Shown here one piece after another: positions 1 to 8,737 of a stretch of DNA of 49,633 bases. Under the pieces are notes generated by a model. The model did no database searches, had not been told where the DNA came from, and saw only the letters and a list, made by a program, of their open reading frames with translations. The DNA lies in contig CAJQHO010000050.1 in NCBI GenBank assembly GCA_905478185.1, positions 1 to 49,633 of the forward strand, in the 5' to 3' direction. The number at the start of each line of letters is the position of its first letter. Positions within the stretch are counted from its first letter, which is position 1. This DNA is from an uncultured Flavobacteriales bacterium (GTDB lineage Bacteria; Bacteroidota; Bacteroidia; Flavobacteriales; BACL11). A program made the position numbers and the translations under genes.

Positions 1-944
1 TTGACAGAAAAGCATCTGCAAGAAATCATACTGCAACTCATTTATTGCACGAAAGTTTGCGAACTATTTTAGGAGAGCATGTGGCTCAAAAAGGGTCTTT
101 AGTAAATCCGAGTTATTTGCGTTTTGACTTTACTCATTTTTCTAAAATAGAAAAAGCAGACTTGCAAAAAATTGAGGAAGATGTAAATGCTAAAATTTTG
201 GCTAATATTATATTAGATGAACATAATAATTTACCGCTTTCTAAAGCTGAAGGCCTGGGAGCTATCATGTTGTTTGGTGAAAAATATGAGGATGTAGTGC
301 GTATGATTCAATTTGATTCCTCTAAAGAATTATGTGGTGGAACCCATGTAAATGCAACTGGAGAAATCGGACTTTTTAAAATCTTATCAGAAGGCTCTAC
401 TTCATCAGGGATAAGAAGGATAGAAGCAACCACAGGAGTAAATGCTTTGGCCTATTTAAATGATAAAGAAACTTTACTGAATCAAATTGCTGGTTTGGTT
501 AAGAATAAGGATTTGAAAAAAGGGGTGGAACAGTTAATTTCAACGAATAAAACCTTAGAAAAACAAATTGCGATTCTTAAAAAAGCCAATGCAGCTAATG
601 TAAAAGATGATTTATTGAACTCAGCAGTTGTGGTAAACGGAGTTCGTTTTATTGCCCAGGAAGTTGAAATGGAAGCAGAGGACATGAAGAATGTTTCTTT
701 TGCATTAAGAAAAGAAGAGAACTTAGCTATGGTATTGGCTGCTACAGTTGGAGAAAAAGCTTTGCTAACGGTTATGCTTACGGATGATGTAGTATCTAAA
801 GGCTATAATGCTGGGGCAATGATTAGAGAAATTGCTGAGGAGATAGAAGGTGGTGGTGGAGGACAGCCCTTCTTTGCTACAGCTGGTGGAGTTAATTCAA
901 GTGGCATAACTGCTGCTTTGGAAAAAGCAAAAGACTTGATTTAG
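1..944 (+). CDS. alaS: Alanyl-tRNA synthetase, C-terminal part (5' end outside window)
   Basis: This is the 3' part of alanyl-tRNA synthetase, which charges tRNA-Ala and clears mis-acylated Ser/Gly. The reading frame is open from base 3, so the gene enters from the left edge; a start near base 45 would be an internal TTG. The editing domain is recognised by its zinc ligands: an HxxxH motif (HTATH, bases 27-41) and a CxxxH motif (CGGTH, from base 333). After it come a helical linker, roughly bases 480-600, and a C-Ala domain with a glycine-rich GGGGGQP stretch near base 850, as is usual at the end of this family. The gene ends at TAG 942-944 and is followed by a strong hairpin terminator. The aminoacylation domain is not in the window. 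Confidence 0.96.
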   Translation, partial: DRKASARNHTATHLLHESLRTILGEHVAQKGSLVNPSYLRFDFTHFSKIEKADLQKIEEDVNAKILANIILDEHNNLPLSKAEGLGAIMLFGEKYEDVVRMIQFDSSKELCGGTHVNATGEIGLFKILSEGSTSSGIRRIEATTGVNALAYLNDKETLLNQIAGLVKNKDLKKGVEQLISTNKTLEKQIAILKKANAANVKDDLLNSAVVVNGVRFIAQEVEMEAEDMKNVSFALRKEENLAMVLAATVGEKALLTVMLTDDVVSKGYNAGAMIREIAEEIEGGGGGQPFFATAGGVNSSGITAALEKAKDLI

Positions 945-967
945 TATTAATTCGGAATATAACAAAT

Positions 968-998
968 AAAAAAAGCCAGCTATAAGCTGGCTTTTTTT
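968..998. terminator. Bidirectional rho-independent terminator between alaS and the 1020-1445 gene
   Basis: The stem GCCAGC/GCTGGC has a TATAA loop and is flanked by an A-run on the left and a T-run on the right, so it can work on both strands. It lies between two convergent genes, alaS (+) and the small barrel gene (-). Confidence 0.9.
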
Positions 999-1019
999 AT
1001 TATTTAAGAAATTGTTTCC

Positions 1020-1445
1020 TTAGAATCTGTAAGAAAGACCAAAATTAAATGACCCTTCTCTGTTACCTTCATCATCTTCACTTGTAGGCATAGTGTAGTT
1101 TGGTTCAACATATAAACCATTCCATACGTTAAATGCAAAGCCAACACCAATACTCATGTCTTCTGCGTCATCACCAGGCATTGTTAATGATGCATAAGCA
1201 CCTTCCATCTGAGCAATGTTGTAACGAGCAAAAATGTCATAAGTACCTTCACCAGCAGCATCTTCACCTCCATTAGCAAGACCTACAGTGATCATGTCAT
1301 TTACCATGTATCCGATTCCCATGTTTGCAGAAATCTTATCCATGCTTTCTTCTTGGTCTCCATCATAAGTTGTTACGACCATAAACTGTGCAGATGCTAC
1401 TAAAGTTGAGAATGCAACAACTGCGGTTAATAATAATTTTTTCAT
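1020..1445 (-). CDS. Small exported acidic outer-membrane beta-barrel-like protein (141 aa)
   Basis: A typical Sec signal peptide (MKKLLLTAVVAFSTLVASAQ) is followed by about 120 residues rich in Asp/Glu and Gly with alternating hydrophobic positions. The protein ends in GLSYRF, an aromatic C-terminus resembling the beta-signal used for outer-membrane insertion. The length suits a small barrel of about 8 strands, but no family signature is visible, so the function is unknown. It has its own promoter-like boxes upstream and shares the 968-998 terminator, so it is probably monocistronic. Its acidic bias matches the larger barrel gene next to it, which suggests both are surface proteins of a marine cell. 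Confidence 0.75.
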   Translation of the reverse strand: MKKLLLTAVVAFSTLVASAQFMVVTTYDGDQEESMDKISANMGIGYMVNDMITVGLANGGEDAAGEGTYDIFARYNIAQMEGAYASLTMPGDDAEDMSIGVGFAFNVWNGLYVEPNYTMPTSEDDEGNREGSFNFGLSYRF

Positions 1446-1478
1446 TTTTTTTAAATATTTAAATGGTTAATAATGGCC

Positions 1479-1511
1479 GCAAGATAGTAAAGGTATTTTT
1501 ACTGCCTGCAA
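1479..1511 (-). promoter_or_regulatory. Putative Bacteroidota promoter of the 1020-1445 gene
   Basis: On the minus strand a TTG (complement of 1509-1511) is followed after 22 bases by TATCTTGC (complement of 1479-1486), one base off the TAnnTTTG consensus. It lies 34 bases upstream of the start codon. This is inferred from the pattern only. Confidence 0.45.
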
Positions 1512-1564
1512 ATTGTTATTTGCACTTATACACATTTAATTGTTAATGCTAGAGATATAAAGCA

Positions 1565-1594
1565 TAAAAAAAGGGCTGCAAAAAGCAGCCCTTT
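1565..1594 (-). terminator. Terminator of the AlgE-like porin gene
   Basis: On the minus strand the stem AAAGGGCTGC/GCAGCCCTTT with a five-base loop is followed by a T-run. It sits 25 bases beyond the stop codon of the 1620-2684 gene. Confidence 0.88.
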
Positions 1595-1619
1595 AATATA
1601 TTATTCTACTGTGGAAGTA

Positions 1620-2684
1620 TTATAAACCTACGTTTAAAGTTACCCACATGTATTTAGTTTCATTGTCATCTACCATAGATAAGCTTAAACCAGCATTATC
1701 ATTTAATGAATAACCTAATGAGATTTCAGTAACGTCTCTTTCGCTTTCATCTAAAGAAGTAACATTGTGCATAGTAGCTCCTAATGAGATTCCAGCCATG
1801 TTATAAGTTAATCCGTAAGATAACATTTCATCACCACCAGCTAAGTAACCCATGTTACCATTAGAATTCCAGTCACCGTCCATGTTTGTGCCATCCATAT
1901 TGAATCCACCATCTTCTCCATAAACTGTTTGAGATACATTAACTCCCATATCATCATTTACAGCATAAGTTAAACCGATAACTCTCATCTCATCACCTTC
2001 ATAGTCAGAGTTCATAGAAGCAGAGATTCCAGCTCCCATTACTTCACCACTAATGTCAATTCCAGTTGCAGCATTTTCACCAGACTCTCCCATAGTAGTT
2101 TTAGTCATGTATACTAGATTTACATTCCATCCAGAAAACTCACCACCTGCATTAAGGTACATGTTTCCATTAGTTTGGTCCATTCCTTCTGTTGATACAC
2201 CATTTATTGAGTCAGCATCATTATTTCTTGAAGCATACCCAATAGTAACATCAGCCATATCAAGATCTAAACCAATCTTGAATCCATCCCAAGTAGTTCT
2301 GTTAATTCCCCAGTCATTAGAAGACAATAAAGCTCCTGAACCGTAGTTTAACGCCTGACGACCTACAGTTACATTAGCGTAACCCATAACGTCAGTAGAA
2401 GCATAAGCTTCATAAACATTCATAGAAATGTCACCAGCACCACTAGCTGCTTGATCCATTGCTCTGTCTCCTAACATGTAGTTCACATCTGTACTTAAAT
2501 GGATACCCCAGTCAGATCCTCCCCAAGTTGCACCTAAAGTAGCTCTTTGAGAAGTTTGCATCTTGTCGTTATCTCCACTCATATCAATTCTTGTTCTAGA
2601 ATCAACTCCCCAATCTTGAGCGAAAGTAACAGTTGTCATTAATCCCATTGCTAAGAGTAATGCGTTTTGTAAATTCTTTTTCAT
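1620..2684 (-). CDS. Acidic porin-like outer-membrane protein, alginate-export (AlgE)-like barrel
   Basis: A 354-residue exported protein with a signal peptide ending near TFAQ. Around residues 105-140 it shows the GRQxLxYGxG...DW..NRTxxDGxK pattern typical of alginate-export/AlgE-like porins, where a conserved strand and loop precede the rest of the barrel. The remainder alternates amphipathic strands with Asp/Asn/Gly-rich turns and ends in VTLNVGL. I infer a general or anion/oligosaccharide porin; the substrate cannot be read, and a true alginate role is unsupported because no alginate genes are nearby. The gene has its own TATCTTTG box upstream and its own terminator, as expected for an abundant porin. 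The very high Asp content is notable. Confidence 0.72.
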   Translation of the reverse strand: MKKNLQNALLLAMGLMTTVTFAQDWGVDSRTRIDMSGDNDKMQTSQRATLGATWGGSDWGIHLSTDVNYMLGDRAMDQAASGAGDISMNVYEAYASTDVMGYANVTVGRQALNYGSGALLSSNDWGINRTTWDGFKIGLDLDMADVTIGYASRNNDADSINGVSTEGMDQTNGNMYLNAGGEFSGWNVNLVYMTKTTMGESGENAATGIDISGEVMGAGISASMNSDYEGDEMRVIGLTYAVNDDMGVNVSQTVYGEDGGFNMDGTNMDGDWNSNGNMGYLAGGDEMLSYGLTYNMAGISLGATMHNVTSLDESERDVTEISLGYSLNDNAGLSLSMVDDNETKYMWVTLNVGL

Positions 2685-3003
2685 TTTTTTTAATTTTGAT
2701 TAATACAGGTGCAAAGATAAACCTCTTTAACAATTGGCACCTAATAAAAAGCACTCTTTTTAACAATTAAATGTTTGTATTGTAGTTAATCAGCTGTAAA
2801 TAAGTATATTAGGCTGTGTAGTTTTTTACTAATATTTCCTTTAAAAATATTAAAATTAACTGAAAATGACCCTAAAAACTTAAAATTACAGCAAAATGAT
2901 GCTTGTTTTTTAAAAATTATTGTGTCATTTTACACCTTTTGGGATGTTTTGAAGTGCTTTTAACCGCTAAATATGCTCGTTTACTAGTAGTAAAAACTTG
3001 TTT
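2685..3003. other. 319-base AT-rich intergenic region
   Basis: No convincing small gene or structured RNA is seen. The part next to the porin holds its promoter box (2712-2719). The rest is very AT-rich, with only short imperfect inverted repeats such as TTTACT/AGTAAA near 2980-2995, which lacks a T-run in the right place to be a clear terminator for the upstream permease gene. Confidence 0.6.
2712..2719 (-). promoter_or_regulatory. -7 promoter box of the porin gene
   Basis: The minus strand reads TATCTTTG, a perfect match to the Bacteroidota -7 consensus TAnnTTTG, 27 bases before the porin start codon. The only nearby TTG is about 13 bases upstream, so the -33 element is imperfect. Confidence 0.55.
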
Positions 3004-4254
3004 TTAGTACTTAAGCCACTTCCAAATCTCCTTATAAGTAGCTTTCTTACCATACATCAGTATCCCTGTGCGGTAAATACGCCCAGCCAACCAAGTAGTC
3101 GCTATAAAGGAGGCTATAAGTATTCCTATAGAAAGGGCTAATTCCCAGTTTGCTACTCCAAATGGAAGTCTTACCATCATTATTACTGGAGAGGTAAAAG
3201 GTATCATGCTCATCCAAAAAGCCAATGTGCCATCTGGGTTTTCCATTATTGGTGTTATCAATACAAAGGAGAGTATTAAAGGAATAGTTATTGGGAGTAC
3301 AAATTGTTGGGTGTCTGCTTCTGCATCTACTGCCGATCCAACTGCTGCAAATAATGCGCTATACATAAGGTATCCTGCTAAGAAGTAAAATATAAATGCT
3401 AAGAAAATCTGTAACAGATTTATTCCTCCAGTAAATTCAGCTACTTGTGCTAATATCACTGATTGATCAGCACTGTTCATTTCAGTAGCCATAACATTTG
3501 CATCTAAAAAAGCAAGTTCTGCTACAGTTGATATGATTATTGTAAGGAGTATCCAGAGTACAAATTGAGTAAGTCCTACTAAAGCTACCCCTAGTATTTT
3601 ACCCATCATTAGTTGAAATGGCTTAACAGATGAGATGATTACCTCTACAATTCTGCTGGTTTTCTCTTCAATAACACCTCTCATAACCATAGTTCCGTAC
3701 ATAAAAATGAACATATATATAAGTATACCACTAAGAAAACCGATTCCCATACTTGCTTCAGCTTGGGAATTACTTGTATTTCCATCTTCTGAAATTATCT
3801 TGGTAGTGATGTTGATTTCTGTACTTGCATCTTCAAGAATTTGCAAATCAATTCCTAAAAGTTTTAATTTTTCGTGTTCTATAAGTTGTTCTAGTTGCCT
3901 TTCTATGGATTTACTTACTGATAAACTAATCTGCTGATTGGAATAAAGTGTAAAATTTTCTCCATATATATATAGTAGTGCATAATACGGGCTTCCGCTA
4001 AAATCAGTTTTAAGTAGTTCCGCTTCTGATGTAGGGATAGTTGTAAAGTGGATAAACTCACTATCTTCCAAAATGTAGTTTGCATCTTCATTTAGCGCAA
4101 TTATTCTGTTCTCTTGCGTTTGAGTTGCTAAGTAGGTAGGAACTATAAAAAGTGCTGCCATAAGGATTGGACCAAGAATTGTCATTAAAATAAATGACTT
4201 TTTCCTTACCCTTACTAGGTATTCTCTTTTTATAATGAGCCAGATTTTATGCAT
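3004..4254 (-). CDS. ABC-2 type exporter permease (NatB-like)
   Basis: A 416-residue membrane protein. The first membrane segment lies at about residues 20-45, then comes a long extracytoplasmic domain (about 50-165), then a cluster of five to six membrane segments in the C-terminal half. This is the layout of NatB/YhaP-type ABC-2 permeases. The start codon overlaps the end of the upstream ATPase gene by 8 bases, so the two are translationally coupled and form one exporter. The family includes Na+ exporters and others of unknown substrate; nothing here fixes the substrate. Confidence 0.85.
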   Translation of the reverse strand: MHKIWLIIKREYLVRVRKKSFILMTILGPILMAALFIVPTYLATQTQENRIIALNEDANYILEDSEFIHFTTIPTSEAELLKTDFSGSPYYALLYIYGENFTLYSNQQISLSVSKSIERQLEQLIEHEKLKLLGIDLQILEDASTEINITTKIISEDGNTSNSQAEASMGIGFLSGILIYMFIFMYGTMVMRGVIEEKTSRIVEVIISSVKPFQLMMGKILGVALVGLTQFVLWILLTIIISTVAELAFLDANVMATEMNSADQSVILAQVAEFTGGINLLQIFLAFIFYFLAGYLMYSALFAAVGSAVDAEADTQQFVLPITIPLILSFVLITPIMENPDGTLAFWMSMIPFTSPVIMMVRLPFGVANWELALSIGILIASFIATTWLAGRIYRTGILMYGKKATYKEIWKWLKY

Positions 4255-5152
4255 TGTTCACAGCTTTTATAAATATATCTTCCATGGTTGGCGTTTCCTT
4301 TTTAAAAGAAATGATTTCTGTATCTTTTAAGATACTTTCTAAAATTTCTTTAGCTGATTTTCCTTCTTTCAGCTTGATATGATAATTATTGTCTTTGCCT
4401 GAGACAATAGTGAAAACATCATTTTCTTGTAGTTTTCCACTTGATGTAACAACTTCAAAAGTATTAGCAGTAAATTGTTTTTTAATATCTTCAATTGTCC
4501 CTTCTAATAGAGTCTTTGATTTATTGATAAGTGCAATATGATCACAAATTTCTTCAACAGATTCCATCCTGTGAGTTGAGAAAATAATTGTTGTTCCTTT
4601 TTCAGCTAGTTCAAGAATTTCTTTTCTGATAATAGCGGCATTTATAGGGTCAAAACCAGAAAATGGCTCATCAAAAATTAAGAGTTTTGGCTCATGAATT
4701 ACAGTTACAATAAACTGTATTTTTTGTGCCATTCCTTTACTTAGTTCTTCTACTTTTTTATTCCACCAACTTAAAATATCTAGTTTTTCAAACCAAAATT
4801 TTAATTTTTCTAAAGCTTCATTGTAGCTCATTCCTTTTAGTTGAGCTAGATAAAGAGCTTGCTCCCCAACTTTCATTTTTTTGTAAAGCCCTCTTTCCTC
4901 TGGCATGTAGCCAATTTCAGAAATATGATGTTTTTGTAAAGGTTCTCCATCAAAAATAACTTCACCACTATCTGGTGCAGTAATCTGATTAATGATGCGC
5001 ATTAAAGTAGTTTTTCCTGCTCCATTTGGTCCAAGTAAACCGTAAATACTTCCTTTGGGTACTGAAATATTTGCATTTGTTAATGCAGTATAATCTCCAT
5101 ATTGCTTTACAACATCTTTTACTATAAGGAGGTCTTTCATATTTTGAGGCAT
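4247..5152 (-). CDS. ABC transporter ATP-binding protein (NatA-like)
   Basis: The cytoplasmic ATPase subunit that energises the permease encoded directly downstream. Walker A GPNGAGKT lies at residues 41-48, a degenerate signature LSKGMAQ at 137-143 and Walker B LLIFDEP at 157-163, followed by the switch His in FSTHRME. A C-terminal extension of about 80 residues (DUF4162-like) is common in NatA-type proteins. The start used is MPQNMKD; the Met five codons in (start 5140) fits the family N-terminus equally well. The gene begins 24 bases after dnaJ and overlaps the permease gene by 8 bases. Confidence 0.9.
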   Translation of the reverse strand: MPQNMKDLLIVKDVVKQYGDYTALTNANISVPKGSIYGLLGPNGAGKTTLMRIINQITAPDSGEVIFDGEPLQKHHISEIGYMPEERGLYKKMKVGEQALYLAQLKGMSYNEALEKLKFWFEKLDILSWWNKKVEELSKGMAQKIQFIVTVIHEPKLLIFDEPFSGFDPINAAIIRKEILELAEKGTTIIFSTHRMESVEEICDHIALINKSKTLLEGTIEDIKKQFTANTFEVVTSSGKLQENDVFTIVSGKDNNYHIKLKEGKSAKEILESILKDTEIISFKKETPTMEDIFIKAVNNA

Positions 5153-5176
5153 TAGTTTTTAGCCACTAGTTATTTT

Positions 5177-6289
5177 TTAATCAAACATTTCTCTTACTCT
5201 ATCAAAAAATGATTTATCACTTCTTGTTGGGTTTGGCGTAAAAGTATCTGATTTCTTGCAACTTTCAAAGAATTTCTTTTCTTCTTTTGATAAATCCTGA
5301 GGAGTCCAAACATTGATATGAATGAGTAAATCTCCTTTACCATATGCATTTACTGAGGGCAATCCTTTTCCTTTTAATCTTAGAATTTTACCGGATTGTA
5401 TTCCTTCTTCTAATTTAATTTTTACTTTTCCACTTACTGTTGGTATTTCAGATGAAGTTCCAAGTGCAGCATCAGCAAAACTAATATAATGGTCAAAGTG
5501 TAAGTTTTGTCCATCACGGATTAAAGTGTCATGATCTTCAATTGCAATAAGAACGATTAAATCTCCATTTATTCCTTCTAGTGGAGCTGCATTTCCTTTT
5601 CCGCTAACTTTAAGTTGCATTCCATCTTCAACTCCTGCAGGAATTGTAATTTTTACAGTTTCAGTTTCTTTAAGCATTCCATTTGCATCTGTTCCTGATG
5701 GGCGCTTATCAATACTTTTTCCATTTCCATTACAATGTGGGCAAGAGCTTTGAGTTTGCATTTGCCCTAAAATTGTATTACTAATTCTAGTAACTTGTCC
5801 ACTTCCATGGCAAGTTCCACAAGTTGTGAATGTTACGCCCTCAGCATTTACTAATCGGCTAACTTTTATCTTTTTCTCAACTCCTTCAGCAACTTCTTTT
5901 AGGTTTAATGAAAGTCTGATTCTTAGGTTACTTCCTTTTACAACTCTTCTTCCTCTTTGTCGGCCTCCTCCACCAAAACCACCTCCTCCAAAAATATCAC
6001 CAAACTGACTGAATATGTCATCCATATTCATTCCCCCACCACCGAATCCGCCCCCAGCACCACCTCCCATTCCAGCATGTCCGTATTGGTCGTATCTTTG
6101 TTTTTTCTCAGCATTGCTTAATACATCATAAGCTTCAGCAGCTTCTTTAAATTTTTCTTCAGCAGCTGGGTTGTCAGGGTTTTTGTCAGGATGATATTTC
6201 ACAGCCATTTTTCTGTATGACTTTTTTATTTCCTTAGCATCAGCATTTTTGCTAACGCCTAACACATCATAGTAATCTCTTTTTGACAT
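5177..6289 (-). CDS. dnaJ: Chaperone protein DnaJ with a reduced zinc-finger domain
   Basis: Hsp40 co-chaperone that delivers clients to DnaK and stimulates its ATPase. The J domain occupies residues 1-70 with HPD at 33-35, followed by a long Gly/Phe-rich linker (about 75-110) and two C-terminal client-binding beta domains. The cysteine-rich region holds only two CxxCxGxG motifs (CGTCHGSG and CPHCNGNG) where classical DnaJ has four. Their spacing matches E. coli motifs 2 and 3, so zinc centre II is kept and centre I is absent; as I recall, related Bacteroidota share this form. The gene lies three bases after grpE, so the two are co-transcribed. Confidence 0.95.
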   Translation of the reverse strand: MSKRDYYDVLGVSKNADAKEIKKSYRKMAVKYHPDKNPDNPAAEEKFKEAAEAYDVLSNAEKKQRYDQYGHAGMGGGAGGGFGGGGMNMDDIFSQFGDIFGGGGFGGGGRQRGRRVVKGSNLRIRLSLNLKEVAEGVEKKIKVSRLVNAEGVTFTTCGTCHGSGQVTRISNTILGQMQTQSSCPHCNGNGKSIDKRPSGTDANGMLKETETVKITIPAGVEDGMQLKVSGKGNAAPLEGINGDLIVLIAIEDHDTLIRDGQNLHFDHYISFADAALGTSSEIPTVSGKVKIKLEEGIQSGKILRLKGKGLPSVNAYGKGDLLIHINVWTPQDLSKEEKKFFESCKKSDTFTPNPTRSDKSFFDRVREMFD

Positions 6290-6292
6290 TTT

Positions 6293-6850
6293 TTATTCTT
6301 TATTAGCAACTACAACTTTTGCATAACGCAAAACTTTTCCGCCAAGCATGTATCCTTTTTCAATTGCATCTACAATTTTACCTTTCATGTCATCAGAAGG
6401 AGCAGGAATGTTTGTAATTGCCTCATGAAAATCAGTATCTAACTCTTTCCCGATAGGATCTTCCAATTCAGTAAGTCCTTTCTTCTCAAGTTCTGATTTT
6501 AGTTGTTTGTAGATTAAAACCGTACCATCTTCATCACCATAATTATTGGCTTTTATGGATCTTTCAAAATTATCCAGAATTGGCAGTAGAGTAGACATAA
6601 TGTCCTTATTAGCAGTAGTAAAAAGTTCAATTCTTTCCTTAGTAGTTCTTTTTCTAAAGTTTTCAAACTCAGCAAAAAGTCTTAGGTTTTTATCTTTTTC
6701 AGTTGCTAATAATTCCTCAGTAGTTGGAGGGATTACTTCCTCTTTCACTTCTTCCTTCTCTGATTTTTCAGTATTGTCATCTGCAATTACCTCTTCAGTG
6801 TTGTTCACTTTTTTAGTAATTTCTTGCTCTTCTTGTTTTTTTTTACTCAT
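6293..6850 (-). CDS. grpE: Nucleotide exchange factor GrpE
   Basis: Nucleotide exchange factor for DnaK. The 185-residue protein has a charged, low-complexity N-terminal third (Lys/Glu-rich, to about residue 50), then the long dimerisation helix with the recognisable LRLFAEFENFRKRT core, and a C-terminal beta-wing domain with the family ending (GYMLGGKVLRYAKVVV). dnaK itself is not in the window. It starts 73 bases downstream of the thioredoxin-like gene and runs straight into dnaJ. A separate promoter in that 73-base gap is possible but I see no consensus box. Confidence 0.95.
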   Translation of the reverse strand: MSKKKQEEQEITKKVNNTEEVIADDNTEKSEKEEVKEEVIPPTTEELLATEKDKNLRLFAEFENFRKRTTKERIELFTTANKDIMSTLLPILDNFERSIKANNYGDEDGTVLIYKQLKSELEKKGLTELEDPIGKELDTDFHEAITNIPAPSDDMKGKIVDAIEKGYMLGGKVLRYAKVVVANKE

Positions 6851-6923
6851 GATAATTTTGTATTACACTACATATAATAGTGCAAATAGTTTGCCAAAGG
6901 CATTTATAAGTCAAACTGTCAGT

Positions 6924-7430
6924 TTATTTTTTTTGGGATTCAAGGAATCTGTGTAATGCAGGGCCTTTTAAGTCTTTTGCAATAATTATTCCTTTACCGT
7001 CAATTAGCACATTGCTAGGAATAGAACGAATTCCATATTTATTAGATCCTTCTGACTGCCAACCTCCTAAATCAGAAACATGATATTCCCAAAAAAGTTG
7101 ATCTTTATTTATTGCTTTTATCCATGCTTTTTGTTTGGAATCAAGGGATAAACTATAGATTTCAAACCCATTTCCGTTTTTGAATTTCTTTTTGTTGAAT
7201 TTACGGTAAGCATCAACTATATTTGGGTTTTCTCTTCTGCAAGGTAAGCACCAACTTGCCCAAAAATCAATAAGGACTAATTTTCCTTTTAATGAAGATA
7301 ACTTCATTTTATTGCCTGTTGGATTGTTATATTCGAGTTCAGGAGCCATGTCTCCTATTTTTAATCCTATTTCTTGTGCTGAAGCAACTGATGTAAGTAT
7401 GCTAAAAACAATTATTAATATTTTATTCAT
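6924..7430 (-). CDS. Exported TlpA-like thiol-disulfide oxidoreductase
   Basis: A 168-residue thioredoxin-fold protein with a Sec signal peptide (residues 1-18, ending VASA) and the active site WCLPC (Cys61 and Cys64), placing it in the TlpA/ResA/AhpC-TSA group of periplasmic reductases. The cis-proline region (IRSIPSNVLID) is present. It probably reduces disulfides in exported proteins; the partner is not evident. Its start overlaps the murA stop as TAATG, so the two genes are coupled, though a functional link to wall synthesis is not obvious. Lack of a lipobox suggests it is soluble in the periplasm. Confidence 0.88.
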   Translation of the reverse strand: MNKILIIVFSILTSVASAQEIGLKIGDMAPELEYNNPTGNKMKLSSLKGKLVLIDFWASWCLPCRRENPNIVDAYRKFNKKKFKNGNGFEIYSLSLDSKQKAWIKAINKDQLFWEYHVSDLGGWQSEGSNKYGIRSIPSNVLIDGKGIIIAKDLKGPALHRFLESQKK

Positions 7431-8737
7431 TAATCTATTCTTGTAATTTGTGCTCCAATAGCATTTAATCTTGTGTCAATATTTTGATATCCTCTATCAA
7501 TTTGCTCAATGTTGTGTATTGTGCTTTCTCCATCAGCAGCAAGTGCAGCTAATAATAATGAAACTCCAGCTCTAATATCAGGAGAAGTCATAGTTGTTGC
7601 TTTAAATTGATACTCATGATTTAGTCCAATAACTGTTGCTCTATGAGGATCGCATAGAATAATTTGAGCTCCCATATCAATCAATTTATCCACAAAGAAT
7701 AATCTTGATTCAAACATTTTTTGGTGTATTAGTACAGATCCTTTAGCTTGAGATGCAACAACTAAAATAATTGATAACAAATCAGGGGTAAATCCTGGCC
7801 AAGGAGCATCTGAAATAGTTAAAATTGAATCATCAATAAAGGATTGTATTTCATAACTATCTTGTGAAGGAATATAAATATCATCTCCTCTTCTTTCCAT
7901 TTTGATTCCTAATTTTGCAAAAACAGACGGAATTAATCCTAACTCATTATAAGCTACATTTTTAATAGTAATCTCTGATTTTGTAATTGCAGCTAACCCT
8001 ATAAAAGACCCTATTTCAATCATATCAGGAAGTATTCTGTGCGTACATCCTCCAAGATATTCTACACCTTCAATGTGTAACAAATTAGAGCCAACACCAG
8101 TAATTTTAGCCCCCATTGAATTTAACATTTTGCATAATTGTTGCAAGTAAGGTTCGCAAGCAGCATTGTAAATGCTCGTTTTTCCTTTCGCCATTACGGC
8201 TGTCATTACAATGTTTGCAGTTCCAGTAACTGATGCTTCATCAAGTAACATATCTGCCCCTTTTAGCTCATCAGCAGTTACTCGGTAGAACTGTTCTTTA
8301 CTGTCATATACAAATTTAGCGCCTAGATTTTCAAAGCCAATAAAGTGTGTATCTAATCTTCTTCTTCCGATTTTATCGCCACCAGGCTTTGGAATATATC
8401 CTTTTCCGTATCGAGCTAAAAGAGGTCCTACTATCATAATTGAACCTCTAATTCGACTACTTTTTGTTTTATAATTTTCTGATGATAAATAATCCACATC
8501 AACATTATCGGCTTTAAAAGTATAAGTTGATTCATCAAGTTGATTTACGGTTACATTTAAGTCACGCAACAAATCAATTAAGATATTTACATCACGAATG
8601 TTCGGCACATTTTCCATTCTTACTTCCTCAGGAGTAAGTAATACGGCACACAAAACTTGCAATGCCTCATTTTTTGCCCCTTGCGGATGTAAATCTCCTT
8701 TTAGTTTTATTCCACCTGTTACTTTAAATGTAGCCAT
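7430..8737 (-). CDS. murA: UDP-N-acetylglucosamine 1-carboxyvinyltransferase with Asp at the catalytic Cys position
   Basis: Catalyses the first committed step of peptidoglycan synthesis, transfer of enolpyruvyl from PEP to UDP-GlcNAc, in the cytoplasm. The 435-residue protein shows the EPSP-synthase fold with the N-terminal KNEAL motif (residues 22-26) and the mobile loop at about 115-125. In that loop the residue that is Cys115 in E. coli is Asp121 (PGGDKIG). Cys-to-Asp MurA enzymes are active and, in the cases known to me, insensitive to fosfomycin. The gene starts directly after the DUF4290 stop codon and overlaps the next gene by one base, so it is the middle of an operon. Confidence 0.96.
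   Translation of the reverse strand: MATFKVTGGIKLKGDLHPQGAKNEALQVLCAVLLTPEEVRMENVPNIRDVNILIDLLRDLNVTVNQLDESTYTFKADNVDVDYLSSENYKTKSSRIRGSIMIVGPLLARYGKGYIPKPGGDKIGRRRLDTHFIGFENLGAKFVYDSKEQFYRVTADELKGADMLLDEASVTGTANIVMTAVMAKGKTSIYNAACEPYLQQLCKMLNSMGAKITGVGSNLLHIEGVEYLGGCTHRILPDMIEIGSFIGLAAITKSEITIKNVAYNELGLIPSVFAKLGIKMERRGDDIYIPSQDSYEIQSFIDDSILTISDAPWPGFTPDLLSIILVVASQAKGSVLIHQKMFESRLFFVDKLIDMGAQIILCDPHRATVIGLNHEYQFKATTMTSPDIRAGVSLLLAALAADGESTIHNIEQIDRGYQNIDTRLNAIGAQITRID

Noticed and set aside
45-944. alaS as a complete short gene starting at base 45
   Set aside because: The frame is open to base 3 and includes the conserved HTATH zinc ligands upstream of 45, so this is a fragment of a longer gene cut by the window edge.
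2685-3003. Small RNA or small gene in the 319-base gap
   Set aside because: Only short imperfect inverted repeats and no start-stop frame with plausible composition; no paired terminator.
5940-6090. Simple-sequence repeat in the Gly-rich codons
   Set aside because: It encodes the ordinary Gly/Phe linker of DnaJ.
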